21,697 nt of DNA. Origin: Trichloromonas sp034002365. GTDB taxonomy: Bacteria > Desulfobacterota > Desulfuromonadia > Desulfuromonadales > Trichloromonadaceae. The notes beneath the pieces are model-generated. The model searched no databases, had not been told where the DNA came from, and saw only the letters and a list, made by a program, of their open reading frames with translations. The DNA is taken from contig JAVFAR010000046.1 of the NCBI GenBank assembly GCA_034002365.1, positions 1-21,697 of the forward strand, in the 5' to 3' direction. The position numbers and the translations under genes are program-made. Each line of letters begins with the position of its first letter. Position 1 is the stretch's first letter. This document shows, piece by piece, positions 14,167 through 20,723 of the stretch.

Positions 14167-14216
14167 CCCTCCGATCAACAACCCCTTGAATTTTCATTGC
14201 AAAGGATTTTCCAACC

Positions 14217-16442
14217 ATGAAAAAACCGGCTGCGTCCCCGTCCCTGGCCCTTTCCGCCAATGCCGTCACCGTCCTCGAACGCCGCTACCTGAAGCGTGAC
14301 GCGGAAGGCAAGGTTCTGGAGACTCCGGCCGACATGTTCCGGCGCGTGGCCCGCACCATCGCCTCGGCGGAGACCCTGCTGAAAACCGGCCAGGACGCCG
14401 CCGCTCTCGAAGATGAGTTCTACCGCATCATGACCGGCCTCGAATTCCTGCCCAATTCCCCGACCCTGATGAACGCCGGTCGCGAACTCGGCCAGCTCTC
14501 GGCCTGCTTCGTGCTGCCGGTGGGCGATTCGATGGAAGAAATCTTCGAGGCGATCAAGCAGACCGCCCTGATCCACAAGAGCGGCGGCGGCACCGGCTTC
14601 TCCTTCTCCCGCATCCGCCCGGCCCGGGACGTGGTTGCTTCGACCAGCGGCGTTTCCTCCGGTCCTCTCTCCTTCATGAAGGTCTTCGACGCCGCCACCG
14701 AGACGATCAAGCAGGGGGGCACCCGGCGCGGCGCCAACATGGGGATTCTGCGGGTCGACCATCCGGATATCATGGATTTCATCATGGCCAAGCGCGACCA
14801 GACCGTGCTGACCAACTTCAACATCTCCGTCGGCCTCACCGAAGCCTTCATGGAAGCGGTGGAAAAAGACGGCGAATACGCCATTGTCAGCCCCCGCAAC
14901 AAAGAGGTCGTGAAAACCATGCCCGCGCGCAAGGTCTTCGAACACATCGTCGAGCTGGCCTGGAACAACGGCGAGCCGGGGATCATCTTCCTCGACCGCC
15001 TGAACCGCGACAACCCGACCCCCCAGGTCGGCGAGATCGAAGCGACCAATCCCTGCGGCGAGCAACCCCTGCTCCCCTACGAATCGTGCAACCTCGGCTC
15101 GATCAATCTGGCGAAGATGGTCAAGGACGGCGACGTCGACTGGGCGCGGCTGAAGACCGTCGTGCGCCTGGCGGCGCGCTTCCTCGACAACGTCATCGAG
15201 GTCAACAACTACCCCATTCCCCAGATCGCCGAGATGACCCGCGCCAACCGCAAGATCGGCCTCGGCGTCATGGGCTGGGCCGACCTGCTGATTCTCGTCG
15301 GCCTCCCCTACAACAGCGACGAAGCGGTGGAACTGGGCGAGACGCTGATGAAGTTCATCACCGACGAAGCCCGGCAGATGTCCATGGAACTCGCCGCCGA
15401 GCGCGGCCCCTTTCCCAACTTCAAAGGCAGCGCCTTCGATCAGAAGGGGAGCAAGGCGGTGCGCAACGCCACCAGCACCACCATCGCCCCGACCGGCACC
15501 ATCTCCATCATGGCCGGCGCTTCCAGCGGCGTCGAGCCCCTCTTCGCCGTCTCCTACGTCCGCCAGGTGCTGGATAACGACATTCTCGTCGAGGTCCACC
15601 CGCTCTTCGAAAAGATCGCCCGAGAGCGGGGCTTCTATTCGCCGGAGCTGATGAAGCTCATCGCCCAGCACGGCACGGTGCGGGACATCCCGCAGGTGCC
15701 CGAGGATATCCGCCGGGTCTTTGTCACCGCCCACGACATCACCCCCGAGGATCACATCCGCATGCAGGCGGCTTTCCAGAAATACACGGACAACGCCGTC
15801 TCCAAAACCGTGAATTTCTGCAACAGCGCCACCCGCGAGGATGTCGCGACCGTCTACCGGCTGGCCTACCAGCTGGGCTGCAAAGGAGTCACCATCTACC
15901 GTGACGGCAGCCGCGACCAGCAGGTGCTGTCCGTGGGCAAGGAGCAGACGGCGCCGGAGGACACGGTCCCCCGGGAAACCAAGAAACAGGGACGCAAGCG
16001 CGAGCGCCCCCGGGCCCTGCGCGGCGCCACCTATCAGATGACCACCGGCTGCGGGCCGCTGTACATCACCATCAACGAGGACAACGAAGGACTCTTCGAG
16101 CTTTTCACCACCATGGGCAAGGCCGGCGGTTGCGCCGCCAGCCAGTGCGAGGCCATCGGCCGCCTCGTCTCCCTCGCCTGGCGCAGCGGCGTGCAGGCGC
16201 GGCAGGCGGTGAAACAGATGATCGGCATCACCTGCCACAAGCCCGCCGGTTTCGGCGAAAACCGCGTTACCTCCTGCGCCGATGCCGTGGCCAAGGCGAT
16301 CCAGATGCACATGGCCCAGCACGGCGAGGACGGCGTCGCCATCAAGCACAACGGCGGCGCCTGCCCCGAATGCGGCGGCCCGGTCGAGCACGAAGGCGGC
16401 TGCTGCGTCTGCCGCGCCTGCGGCTACAGCGAATGCGCCTGA
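14217..16442 (+). CDS. nrdJ: Adenosylcobalamin-dependent (class II) ribonucleotide reductase
   Basis: Reduces ribonucleotides to deoxyribonucleotides using a 5'-deoxyadenosyl radical from coenzyme B12; oxygen-independent. The 741-residue protein is full length. Seen: the redox pair C97 (QLSACFVLP) and C291 (YESCNLGSINL), the active-site NPCGE with N278, C280 and E282, and substrate loops such as GGTGFSFSRIRP. The C-terminal part has a TSCPD-type region (GCAASQCEAIGRL) and a cysteine-rich tail (CPECGG...CCVCRACGYSEC), probably zinc-binding and disulfide-shuttling. AAAGGA lies 10 bases before the ATG. It is a single-gene unit with its own promoter and terminator. Confidence 0.98.
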   Translation: MKKPAASPSLALSANAVTVLERRYLKRDAEGKVLETPADMFRRVARTIASAETLLKTGQDAAALEDEFYRIMTGLEFLPNSPTLMNAGRELGQLSACFVLPVGDSMEEIFEAIKQTALIHKSGGGTGFSFSRIRPARDVVASTSGVSSGPLSFMKVFDAATETIKQGGTRRGANMGILRVDHPDIMDFIMAKRDQTVLTNFNISVGLTEAFMEAVEKDGEYAIVSPRNKEVVKTMPARKVFEHIVELAWNNGEPGIIFLDRLNRDNPTPQVGEIEATNPCGEQPLLPYESCNLGSINLAKMVKDGDVDWARLKTVVRLAARFLDNVIEVNNYPIPQIAEMTRANRKIGLGVMGWADLLILVGLPYNSDEAVELGETLMKFITDEARQMSMELAAERGPFPNFKGSAFDQKGSKAVRNATSTTIAPTGTISIMAGASSGVEPLFAVSYVRQVLDNDILVEVHPLFEKIARERGFYSPELMKLIAQHGTVRDIPQVPEDIRRVFVTAHDITPEDHIRMQAAFQKYTDNAVSKTVNFCNSATREDVATVYRLAYQLGCKGVTIYRDGSRDQQVLSVGKEQTAPEDTVPRETKKQGRKRERPRALRGATYQMTTGCGPLYITINEDNEGLFELFTTMGKAGGCAASQCEAIGRLVSLAWRSGVQARQAVKQMIGITCHKPAGFGENRVTSCADAVAKAIQMHMAQHGEDGVAIKHNGGACPECGGPVEHEGGCCVCRACGYSECA

Positions 16443-16448
16443 TCCCCC

Positions 16449-16487
16449 AACGTCAAACGGCCTCCCGGGGGAGGCCGTTTGACGTTT
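16449..16487 (+). terminator. Long perfect inverted repeat after nrdJ
   Basis: An 18-base arm (AACGTCAAACGGCCTCCC) and its exact complement (16469-16486) are joined by only two G residues, starting 6 bases after the nrdJ stop codon. Only TTT follows, so termination may be weak or the hairpin may mainly protect the mRNA end. The symmetry means it would work on either strand. Confidence 0.75.
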
Positions 16488-16574
16488 AGCGGCAAGAAAC
16501 TATCAAAATTCGAAAAGTCCCAACCATTTAAGGTCACTTCAACCGCAAACTTATCGGATCAAGAAAGAAAATCT

Positions 16575-16602
16575 TTGACATCCGCACCTATTTGGCTAAT
16601 AT
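16575..16602 (+). promoter_or_regulatory. Sigma-70 promoter of the arsenic operon
   Basis: TTGACA (16575-16580), a 16-base spacer and TAATAT (16597-16602) form a strong promoter. The -10 box is exactly the 6-base centre of the ArsR operator, so bound repressor must block it. Transcription would begin near 16609, followed by AAGGAG and the arsR ATG at 16636. Confidence 0.8.
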
Positions 16603-16612
16603 GCCAAACAGC
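16589..16612 (+). promoter_or_regulatory. ArsR operator, copy 1 (before arsR)
   Basis: Inverted repeat TTTGGC-TAATAT-GCCAAA (16591-16608) within a 24-base block that is repeated before the permease gene. A third GCCAAA half-site follows at 16611-16616. The 6-base spacing between half-sites is usual for ArsR-family operators. Confidence 0.8.
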
Positions 16613-16635
16613 CAAAGCAAAGGAGCGCCGCATCC

Positions 16636-16968
16636 ATGGACAAACAACGCAAAGCTCATCTCGAAGCCCGGGCCCGGGTGCTCAAGGCCATGGCCCATCC
16701 GAGCCGGTTGCTGATCATCGAAGAGCTGGAACAGAATGAACGCTGCGTCTGTGAACTGACCGAGATGATCGGCGCCGATATTTCGACGGTTTCCAAGCAT
16801 CTTTCGGTCTTGCGCCAGGCCGGAATCGTCGAGGACGACAAGCGGGGCAATCAGGTTTACTACCGGCTGCGGATTCCCTGCATGCTCAAGTTTTTCGACT
16901 GCGTGGAATCGGTACTGCAATCCCAGGCCGAGGCTCGGGTTGCTTGCCTGGCGGGGGGCTGTCGCTAG
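16636..16968 (+). CDS. arsR: ArsR-family arsenic-responsive repressor
   Basis: A 110-residue winged-helix repressor. The metal-sensing motif is ERCVCELT with C37 and C39 at the start of the alpha-3 helix, as in classical As(III)/Sb(III) sensors; the recognition helix follows (DISTVSKHLSVLRQAGIV) and a wing ends in NQVYYRL. Additional cysteines near the C-terminus (C86 in IPCMLKFFDC and the final CLAGGC) could supply a third ligand. The protein should leave its operator when arsenite binds. First gene of the operon. Confidence 0.95.
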   Translation: MDKQRKAHLEARARVLKAMAHPSRLLIIEELEQNERCVCELTEMIGADISTVSKHLSVLRQAGIVEDDKRGNQVYYRLRIPCMLKFFDCVESVLQSQAEARVACLAGGCR

Positions 16969-16989
16969 CCCGGCCCTTTTTTGCCCGGA

Positions 16990-17013
16990 TATTTGGCTAT
17001 TCGGCCAAACAGC
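16990..17013 (+). promoter_or_regulatory. ArsR operator, copy 2 (before the permease gene)
   Basis: TTTGGC-TATTCG-GCCAAA (16992-17009) within a 24-base block that equals copy 1 except for bases in the spacer. It lies 22 bases after the arsR stop and 29 bases before the permease ATG. Here the spacer is not a good -10 box and no clear -35 is present, so it may block passing polymerase or a weak internal promoter. Confidence 0.78.
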
Positions 17014-17038
17014 AAGATTCAACTCAAGGACGTATCGG

Positions 17039-18358
17039 ATGAACTGGAAAAACGAGTGGAAATCGCTGGCCGCGATCATTGCCGTTTTCGTCGCCTGCTA
17101 CTGGCTGCCGGTGGACTGGCTGCAAGAAACGAAACGCCTCGAAAACGCCCTCTGGGAAGCCCTGCACCTGGCCCAATGGTATGCCCGGGAGCATGTGCTG
17201 CTTTGTCTGGTGCCGGCTTTTTTCATCGCCGGGGCGGTGGGGGTTTTCGTCAGTCAGGCGGCGGTCATGAAGTACCTGGGACCGAAAGCGAACAAGCTGT
17301 TGGCCTACGGCGTCGCCTCGGTGTCGGGAACGATTCTCGCGGTCTGTTCCTGTACCATCCTGCCGCTCTTCGCCGGCATCCACCGCATGGGGGCGGGGCT
17401 CGGACCGGCCAGCGCTTTTCTTTACTCCGGGCCGGCCATCAACATCCTGGCCATCGTCCTGACCGCCGCCGTCCTCGGGCCGGAAATGGGCATTGCCCGG
17501 GCGGTAGGGGCGGTCGGCTTCGCGGTCATTATCGGCCTGCTCATGCACCTGTTTTTTCGTAAGGAAGAACAGGAAAAGCTCGAAGCGGCGGCTGGGATGC
17601 CCGAACCGGAAGTGGCCCGCCCCCTGTGGCAAACCTCCCTCTACTTTGCCGTCATGGTCGGCATCCTGGTCTTCGCCAACTGGGGCAAGCCGGCCGATCC
17701 GACCGGGCCCTGGCAGGCGATCTATTCCGCCAAATGGCTTGTCACCGGGCTCTTCTCCCTGGCCCTGGCGATCATGCTGGTAAGCTGGTTTCAAGTCGGC
17801 AAACTGCGCATGCTGCTGGCGGCGTTGCCGGTGGCGGCGCTGGCCCTGATCTTTCCGGACAATCCCGTTATCCCCTTCGTCGCCGGAACCATCGCTCTGT
17901 CGGTGTTGACCGCGACCGGCAAGGACGAAGCGGGTGAACTGCGTGAATGGTTTGCGGCCAGCTGGGATTTCGCCAAAAAGATCATGCCTTTGCTTTTCTG
18001 GGGAGTGCTGGCGTCCGGCGCGCTGCTCGGCCGTCCCGATCACGAGGGGTTGATTCCGTCGTCCTGGATCGCCGGTCTGGTCGGCGGCAACTCTCTGTGG
18101 GCCAACCTTTTCGCCTCGGTCGTCGGCGCCTTCATGTACTTCGCCACCCTCACCGAGGTGCCGATTCTGCAGGGGCTGATCGGCGCGGGCATGGGCAAGG
18201 GACCGGCGCTGGCCCTGCTGCTCGCCGGTCCGGCCCTCTCCCTGCCCAACATGCTGGTCATCCGCAGCGTCATGGGCACGAAAAAGACCGTGGTCTTTGT
18301 CAGTCTGGTCATCGTCATGGCAACGCTATCCGGTTTGATTTACGGCGCCTTGTTTTAA
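17039..18358 (+). CDS. DUF318/ArsP-type membrane permease
   Basis: A 439-residue polytopic membrane protein of the DUF318 (YraQ/ArsP) permease family with about ten hydrophobic segments. Its hallmark is AVCSCTILPLF with C103 and C105 in a membrane segment, plus the matching GPAINILAIVL and GPALSLPNMLVI repeat halves. ArsP members export trivalent organoarsenicals; others are poorly known, so arsenic or metalloid efflux is the likely role given the operon. The ATG at 17039 has CAAGGA 9 bases before it; a longer frame would run back over the operator and arsR and is rejected. The next gene encodes a small thioredoxin often found beside this family. Confidence 0.88.
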   Translation: MNWKNEWKSLAAIIAVFVACYWLPVDWLQETKRLENALWEALHLAQWYAREHVLLCLVPAFFIAGAVGVFVSQAAVMKYLGPKANKLLAYGVASVSGTILAVCSCTILPLFAGIHRMGAGLGPASAFLYSGPAINILAIVLTAAVLGPEMGIARAVGAVGFAVIIGLLMHLFFRKEEQEKLEAAAGMPEPEVARPLWQTSLYFAVMVGILVFANWGKPADPTGPWQAIYSAKWLVTGLFSLALAIMLVSWFQVGKLRMLLAALPVAALALIFPDNPVIPFVAGTIALSVLTATGKDEAGELREWFAASWDFAKKIMPLLFWGVLASGALLGRPDHEGLIPSSWIAGLVGGNSLWANLFASVVGAFMYFATLTEVPILQGLIGAGMGKGPALALLLAGPALSLPNMLVIRSVMGTKKTVVFVSLVIVMATLSGLIYGALF

Positions 18359-18410
18359 CCCACCGGGAGTCGGCTGACCGTGCTCCCCTTACTCAAACGG
18401 AGGAAAAACC

Positions 18411-18647
18411 ATGAAAAAAATTCAGATTCTCGGCAGCGGCTGCGCCAAGTGCAACGATCTTATGAACAATGCCAGGGAAGCGGTCAAGCAGTCGGGGGAA
18501 GAGGCGGAATTCGAGAAGGTCACCACCCTCAACGAGATCATGAAGTTCGGCTGCATGACGACGCCGGGCCTGGCCATCGACGGCAAACTGGTCAGCCAGG
18601 GGAAGCTGCTCAAGCCCGAACAGATCCTGCAACTGCTGCGCTCCTGA
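18411..18647 (+). CDS. Small thioredoxin-like protein (TM0996/MTH895 type)
   Basis: A 78-residue cytoplasmic redox protein with the start MKKIQILGSGCAKCNDL, active site C11-A-K-C14, and cis-proline region MTTPGLAID. Such mini-thioredoxins often accompany DUF318 permeases and may reduce their cysteines or hand over electrons or metalloid. A good GGAGG site precedes the ATG. Confidence 0.92.
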   Translation: MKKIQILGSGCAKCNDLMNNAREAVKQSGEEAEFEKVTTLNEIMKFGCMTTPGLAIDGKLVSQGKLLKPEQILQLLRS

Positions 18648-18670
18648 AAACCCGGATAAGGAGATTTACG

Positions 18671-19033
18671 ATGATGCGAGCATTGGCCGCACGGATGGTT
18701 CCATTTGTCGTTCTTTTTTTGCTGGCTGCCGACACGGCCGGGGCCGAAGGGCTGCCGCGCCTCGTCGATCTCGGCGCGGATAAATGCATCCCCTGCAAGA
18801 TGATGGCGCCGATTCTGGAGGAACTGAAAAAGGAGTATGACGGGCGGCTGCAGGTCGAGTTCATCGATGTCTGGAAAGACCGGGCCAAGGCCGCCGAGTA
18901 CGGGGTGCGGATGATTCCCACCCAGATTTTCTACGATGCCGCAGGCAATGAACTCTACCGCCGCTCGGGATTTATCGGCAAGGAAGACATCCTCGCCCAA
19001 TGGCGGGAACTGGGCTACGACTTCGACAAATGA
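18671..19033 (+). CDS. Exported thioredoxin-family protein
   Basis: A 120-residue protein with a signal peptide (MMRALAARMVPFVVLFLLAADTAGA) and a thioredoxin fold with active site ADKCIPCKMMAP and cis-proline MIPTQIFYD. It should act outside the cytoplasmic membrane and receive electrons from the CcdA-type protein encoded next. AAGGAG lies 8 bases before the ATG; a second ATG follows immediately and may also serve. Confidence 0.92.
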   Translation: MMRALAARMVPFVVLFLLAADTAGAEGLPRLVDLGADKCIPCKMMAPILEELKKEYDGRLQVEFIDVWKDRAKAAEYGVRMIPTQIFYDAAGNELYRRSGFIGKEDILAQWRELGYDFDK

Positions 19034-19065
19034 CGGCTATTTGATTCCCCATAAGGAATTTCCCC

Positions 19066-19764
19066 ATGGAATCCCTGTTCATCGCCCTGACCAACGCCGT
19101 CACCGGAACGCCGCTCATCGCCCTTTCCGCCGCCTTGCTCTGGGGGATATTGAGCGTGGTCCTCTCCCCCTGCCATCTCGCCGGCATCCCTCTGATCGTC
19201 GGCTTCATCGACGGTCAGGGGCCGATGACCACCCGCCGGGCGTTTCTCATCTCCAGCCTCTTCGCCGTCGGCATTCTCATCACCATCGCCCTGATCGGCG
19301 TCGTCACGGCGGCCGCCGGGCGCATGCTGGGGGATCTCGGCCCCTGGGCGAACGGGTTCGTGGCGGGGATCTTCATTCTGGTGGGATTGCACCTGCTCGA
19401 TTTCATCCCCCTGCCCTGGTCCGGTCCGGGCGGGGTCGGCATGGTCCGCAAGGGGATGCTTGCGGCCTTTCTCCTCGGTCTGATCTTCGGCGTCGCCCTC
19501 GGCCCCTGCACCTTCGCCTACATGGCGCCGATGCTCGCCGTTGCCTTCAGCCAGGCCGCCGAAAACATGGTGTACGCGGCAAGCCTGCTTCTCGCCTACG
19601 GCCTCGGCCACTGCGCGGTGATCGTCCTGGCCGGCACCTTCACCGAGGTCATTCAGCACTACCTTGACTGGAACGAGAAATCCAAAGGCGCCGTCATCCT
19701 CAAGAAGATTTGCGGCATTCTCGTCATCGCCGGCGGCGCCTGGCTGATCTGCAGCGCGCCCTAA
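19066..19764 (+). CDS. CcdA/DsbD-type transmembrane electron carrier
   Basis: A 232-residue membrane protein with six hydrophobic segments, the CcdA layout. The redox cysteines are C36 (LSPCHLAG) and C148 (LGPCTFAY), each in the family's proline-cysteine motif. CcdA proteins carry electrons from cytoplasmic thioredoxin to exported thiol proteins; the neighbours on its 5' side are a cytoplasmic and an exported thioredoxin, so all parts of the chain are present. AAGGAA precedes the ATG. A role in cytochrome c maturation is less likely in this arsenic setting. Confidence 0.92.
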   Translation: MESLFIALTNAVTGTPLIALSAALLWGILSVVLSPCHLAGIPLIVGFIDGQGPMTTRRAFLISSLFAVGILITIALIGVVTAAAGRMLGDLGPWANGFVAGIFILVGLHLLDFIPLPWSGPGGVGMVRKGMLAAFLLGLIFGVALGPCTFAYMAPMLAVAFSQAAENMVYAASLLLAYGLGHCAVIVLAGTFTEVIQHYLDWNEKSKGAVILKKICGILVIAGGAWLICSAP

Positions 19765-19795
19765 GTTTTTCATCCCCTTCACGCGGAGCCGATTC

Positions 19796-20173
19796 ATGAA
19801 AAACCTGAAGATCGAATGGCGGCATTTTGCAACGGGCGGACAAACCTGCGACCGTTGCGGCGATACGGGCGCGGCGCTGCGTCGGGTCATCGAAGAGCTC
19901 TCGCGCACCAAGGGCGTCACGGTCGAGTTCCATGAAACCCACCTGCTGGCGTCGTCCATCGCCCAGTCGAACCTGGTCCTGTTCAACGGTGTTCCGCTGG
20001 AGGAGTTGCTTGATGGAGCCGAGATTTCGAGCAACGAATGCTGTTCCTGCTCCTGCCTGATCGGCGAGGATACGGAATGCCGGACGTTGCTTTATCAGGG
20101 CAAGACCTATGAGGACATCCCCGAGGAACTGATTCGCGAGGCGGCGCTGAAGGCCTTGCGGGATTCGGCGTGA
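19796..20173 (+). CDS. DUF2703 cysteine-rich protein
   Basis: A 125-residue soluble protein of the DUF2703 family, recognised from the opening MKNLKIEWRHFATGGQTCDRCGDTG. Cysteines are C18, C21 (CDRC), C82, C83, C85, C87 (ECCSCSC) and C95. The family has no known biochemical role that I can state; it often occurs in arsenic clusters, and the cysteine clusters suggest binding or carrying of metalloid. GGAG precedes the ATG. Confidence 0.87.
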   Translation: MKNLKIEWRHFATGGQTCDRCGDTGAALRRVIEELSRTKGVTVEFHETHLLASSIAQSNLVLFNGVPLEELLDGAEISSNECCSCSCLIGEDTECRTLLYQGKTYEDIPEELIREAALKALRDSA

Positions 20174-20238
20174 TGGAAAATCCGCGCGGCGACGAGGCCA
20201 GATATTTCATGGAACTGCTGCCAAAGGCGCGGCCTTGA
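20173..20238 (+). CDS. Possible 21-codon peptide between DUF2703 and arsC genes (doubtful)
   Basis: The ATG overlaps the DUF2703 stop (TGATG) and opens MENPRGDEARYFMELLPKARP, ending in TGA 11 bases before the arsC start. It might be a coupling peptide or the remnant of a lost gene. No Shine-Dalgarno site; no recognised similarity. Confidence 0.2.
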   Translation: MENPRGDEARYFMELLPKARP

Positions 20239-20249
20239 GGGAGATTGGA

Positions 20250-20684
20250 GTGAAAAAAGTCCTGTTTCTCTGTACGGGCAATTCCTGCCGCAGCCAGATG
20301 GCCGACGCCCTGGTCAATCACGATTTCGCCGGGCGCATCGCGGCCTATTCCGCCGGCACCGAGCCGCACGGGCTCAACCCGAGGGCGGTGCGGGTGATGA
20401 TGGAGCTCGGCATCGACATCTCCGGCAACAGCTCGGACCACATCGGCAAGTATGAAGGGGAAACCTTCGATTACGTCATCACCCTCTGCGGCGACGCCAA
20501 TGAGAAATGTCCGCTCTTCTTCGGCGGCGTGCAGCGGCTGCACATGGGCTTCGAGGACCCGCCCAAGGCAACCGGGACGGAAGAAGAAGTCATGGCCGTC
20601 TACCGCCGGGTGCGGGACGACATCCGCCGCACCATGCGGGAATTTTTCGACAAGGAATTAGCATCCATCCACGCCAACCCGTAG
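20250..20684 (+). CDS. arsC: Arsenate reductase, thioredoxin-coupled (low-Mr phosphatase fold)
   Basis: Reduces As(V) to As(III) in the cytoplasm, ready for export by Acr3. The 144-residue protein starts MKKVLFLCTGNSCRSQMAD; the catalytic triad of thiols is C8 (in C-x5-R, with C13 in the loop), C80 and C87 (TLCGDANEKCP), corresponding to C10, C82 and C89 of the S. aureus enzyme, with the FEDPPKA aspartate loop after them. The GTG at 20250 is preferred, since GAGGGAGA lies directly before it and the protein then begins at the conserved point; a TTG five codons earlier is an alternative. The stop codon lies within an inverted repeat. Confidence 0.95.
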   Translation: MKKVLFLCTGNSCRSQMADALVNHDFAGRIAAYSAGTEPHGLNPRAVRVMMELGIDISGNSSDHIGKYEGETFDYVITLCGDANEKCPLFFGGVQRLHMGFEDPPKATGTEEEVMAVYRRVRDDIRRTMREFFDKELASIHANP

Positions 20685-20709
20685 GGGCGAGGCGGCGCCT
20701 CGCCCCTAC
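20681..20709. repeat. Perfect inverted repeat overlapping the arsC stop codon
   Basis: Arms GTAGGGGCGAGGC (20681-20693) and its exact complement (20697-20709) are separated by GGC. The first arm contains the arsC stop codon TAG. No T-tract follows, and acr3 begins 14 bases later, so it is not a normal terminator. GTAGGGGCG palindromes are, as I recall, a common dispersed repeat type in bacterial genomes; a mobile hairpin element or an mRNA-stability element is likely. Confidence 0.8.
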
Positions 20710-20723
20710 AAGGAAATTTAATT

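Larger units (their letters stand above)
13941..14216. other. Divergent intergenic region between the diguanylate cyclase and nrdJ genes
   Basis: The right half carries the nrdJ promoter and two NrdR-box-like sites. In the left half (13941-14110) I see no clear promoter, hairpin or riboswitch; the minus-strand promoter of the cyclase gene must lie here but could not be picked out. Confidence 0.6.

Noticed and set aside
14001..14216. A cobalamin riboswitch before the B12-dependent reductase gene.
   Set aside because: No B12-box-like core or suitable pairing was seen, and the region is better explained by a promoter with NrdR-like sites.
14175..16391. A 738-codon open frame on the minus strand.
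   Set aside because: It lies fully antisense to nrdJ and arises from GC-rich codon bias; its translation is low-complexity and resembles no family.
16981..17003. A second full promoter at operator copy 2.
   Set aside because: The spacer TATTCG is a poor -10 box and no -35 box lies at proper distance.
16940..17038. A longer N-terminus for the permease.
   Set aside because: It would overlap arsR and the second operator; the ATG at 17039 has a ribosome site and starts a typical N-terminus.
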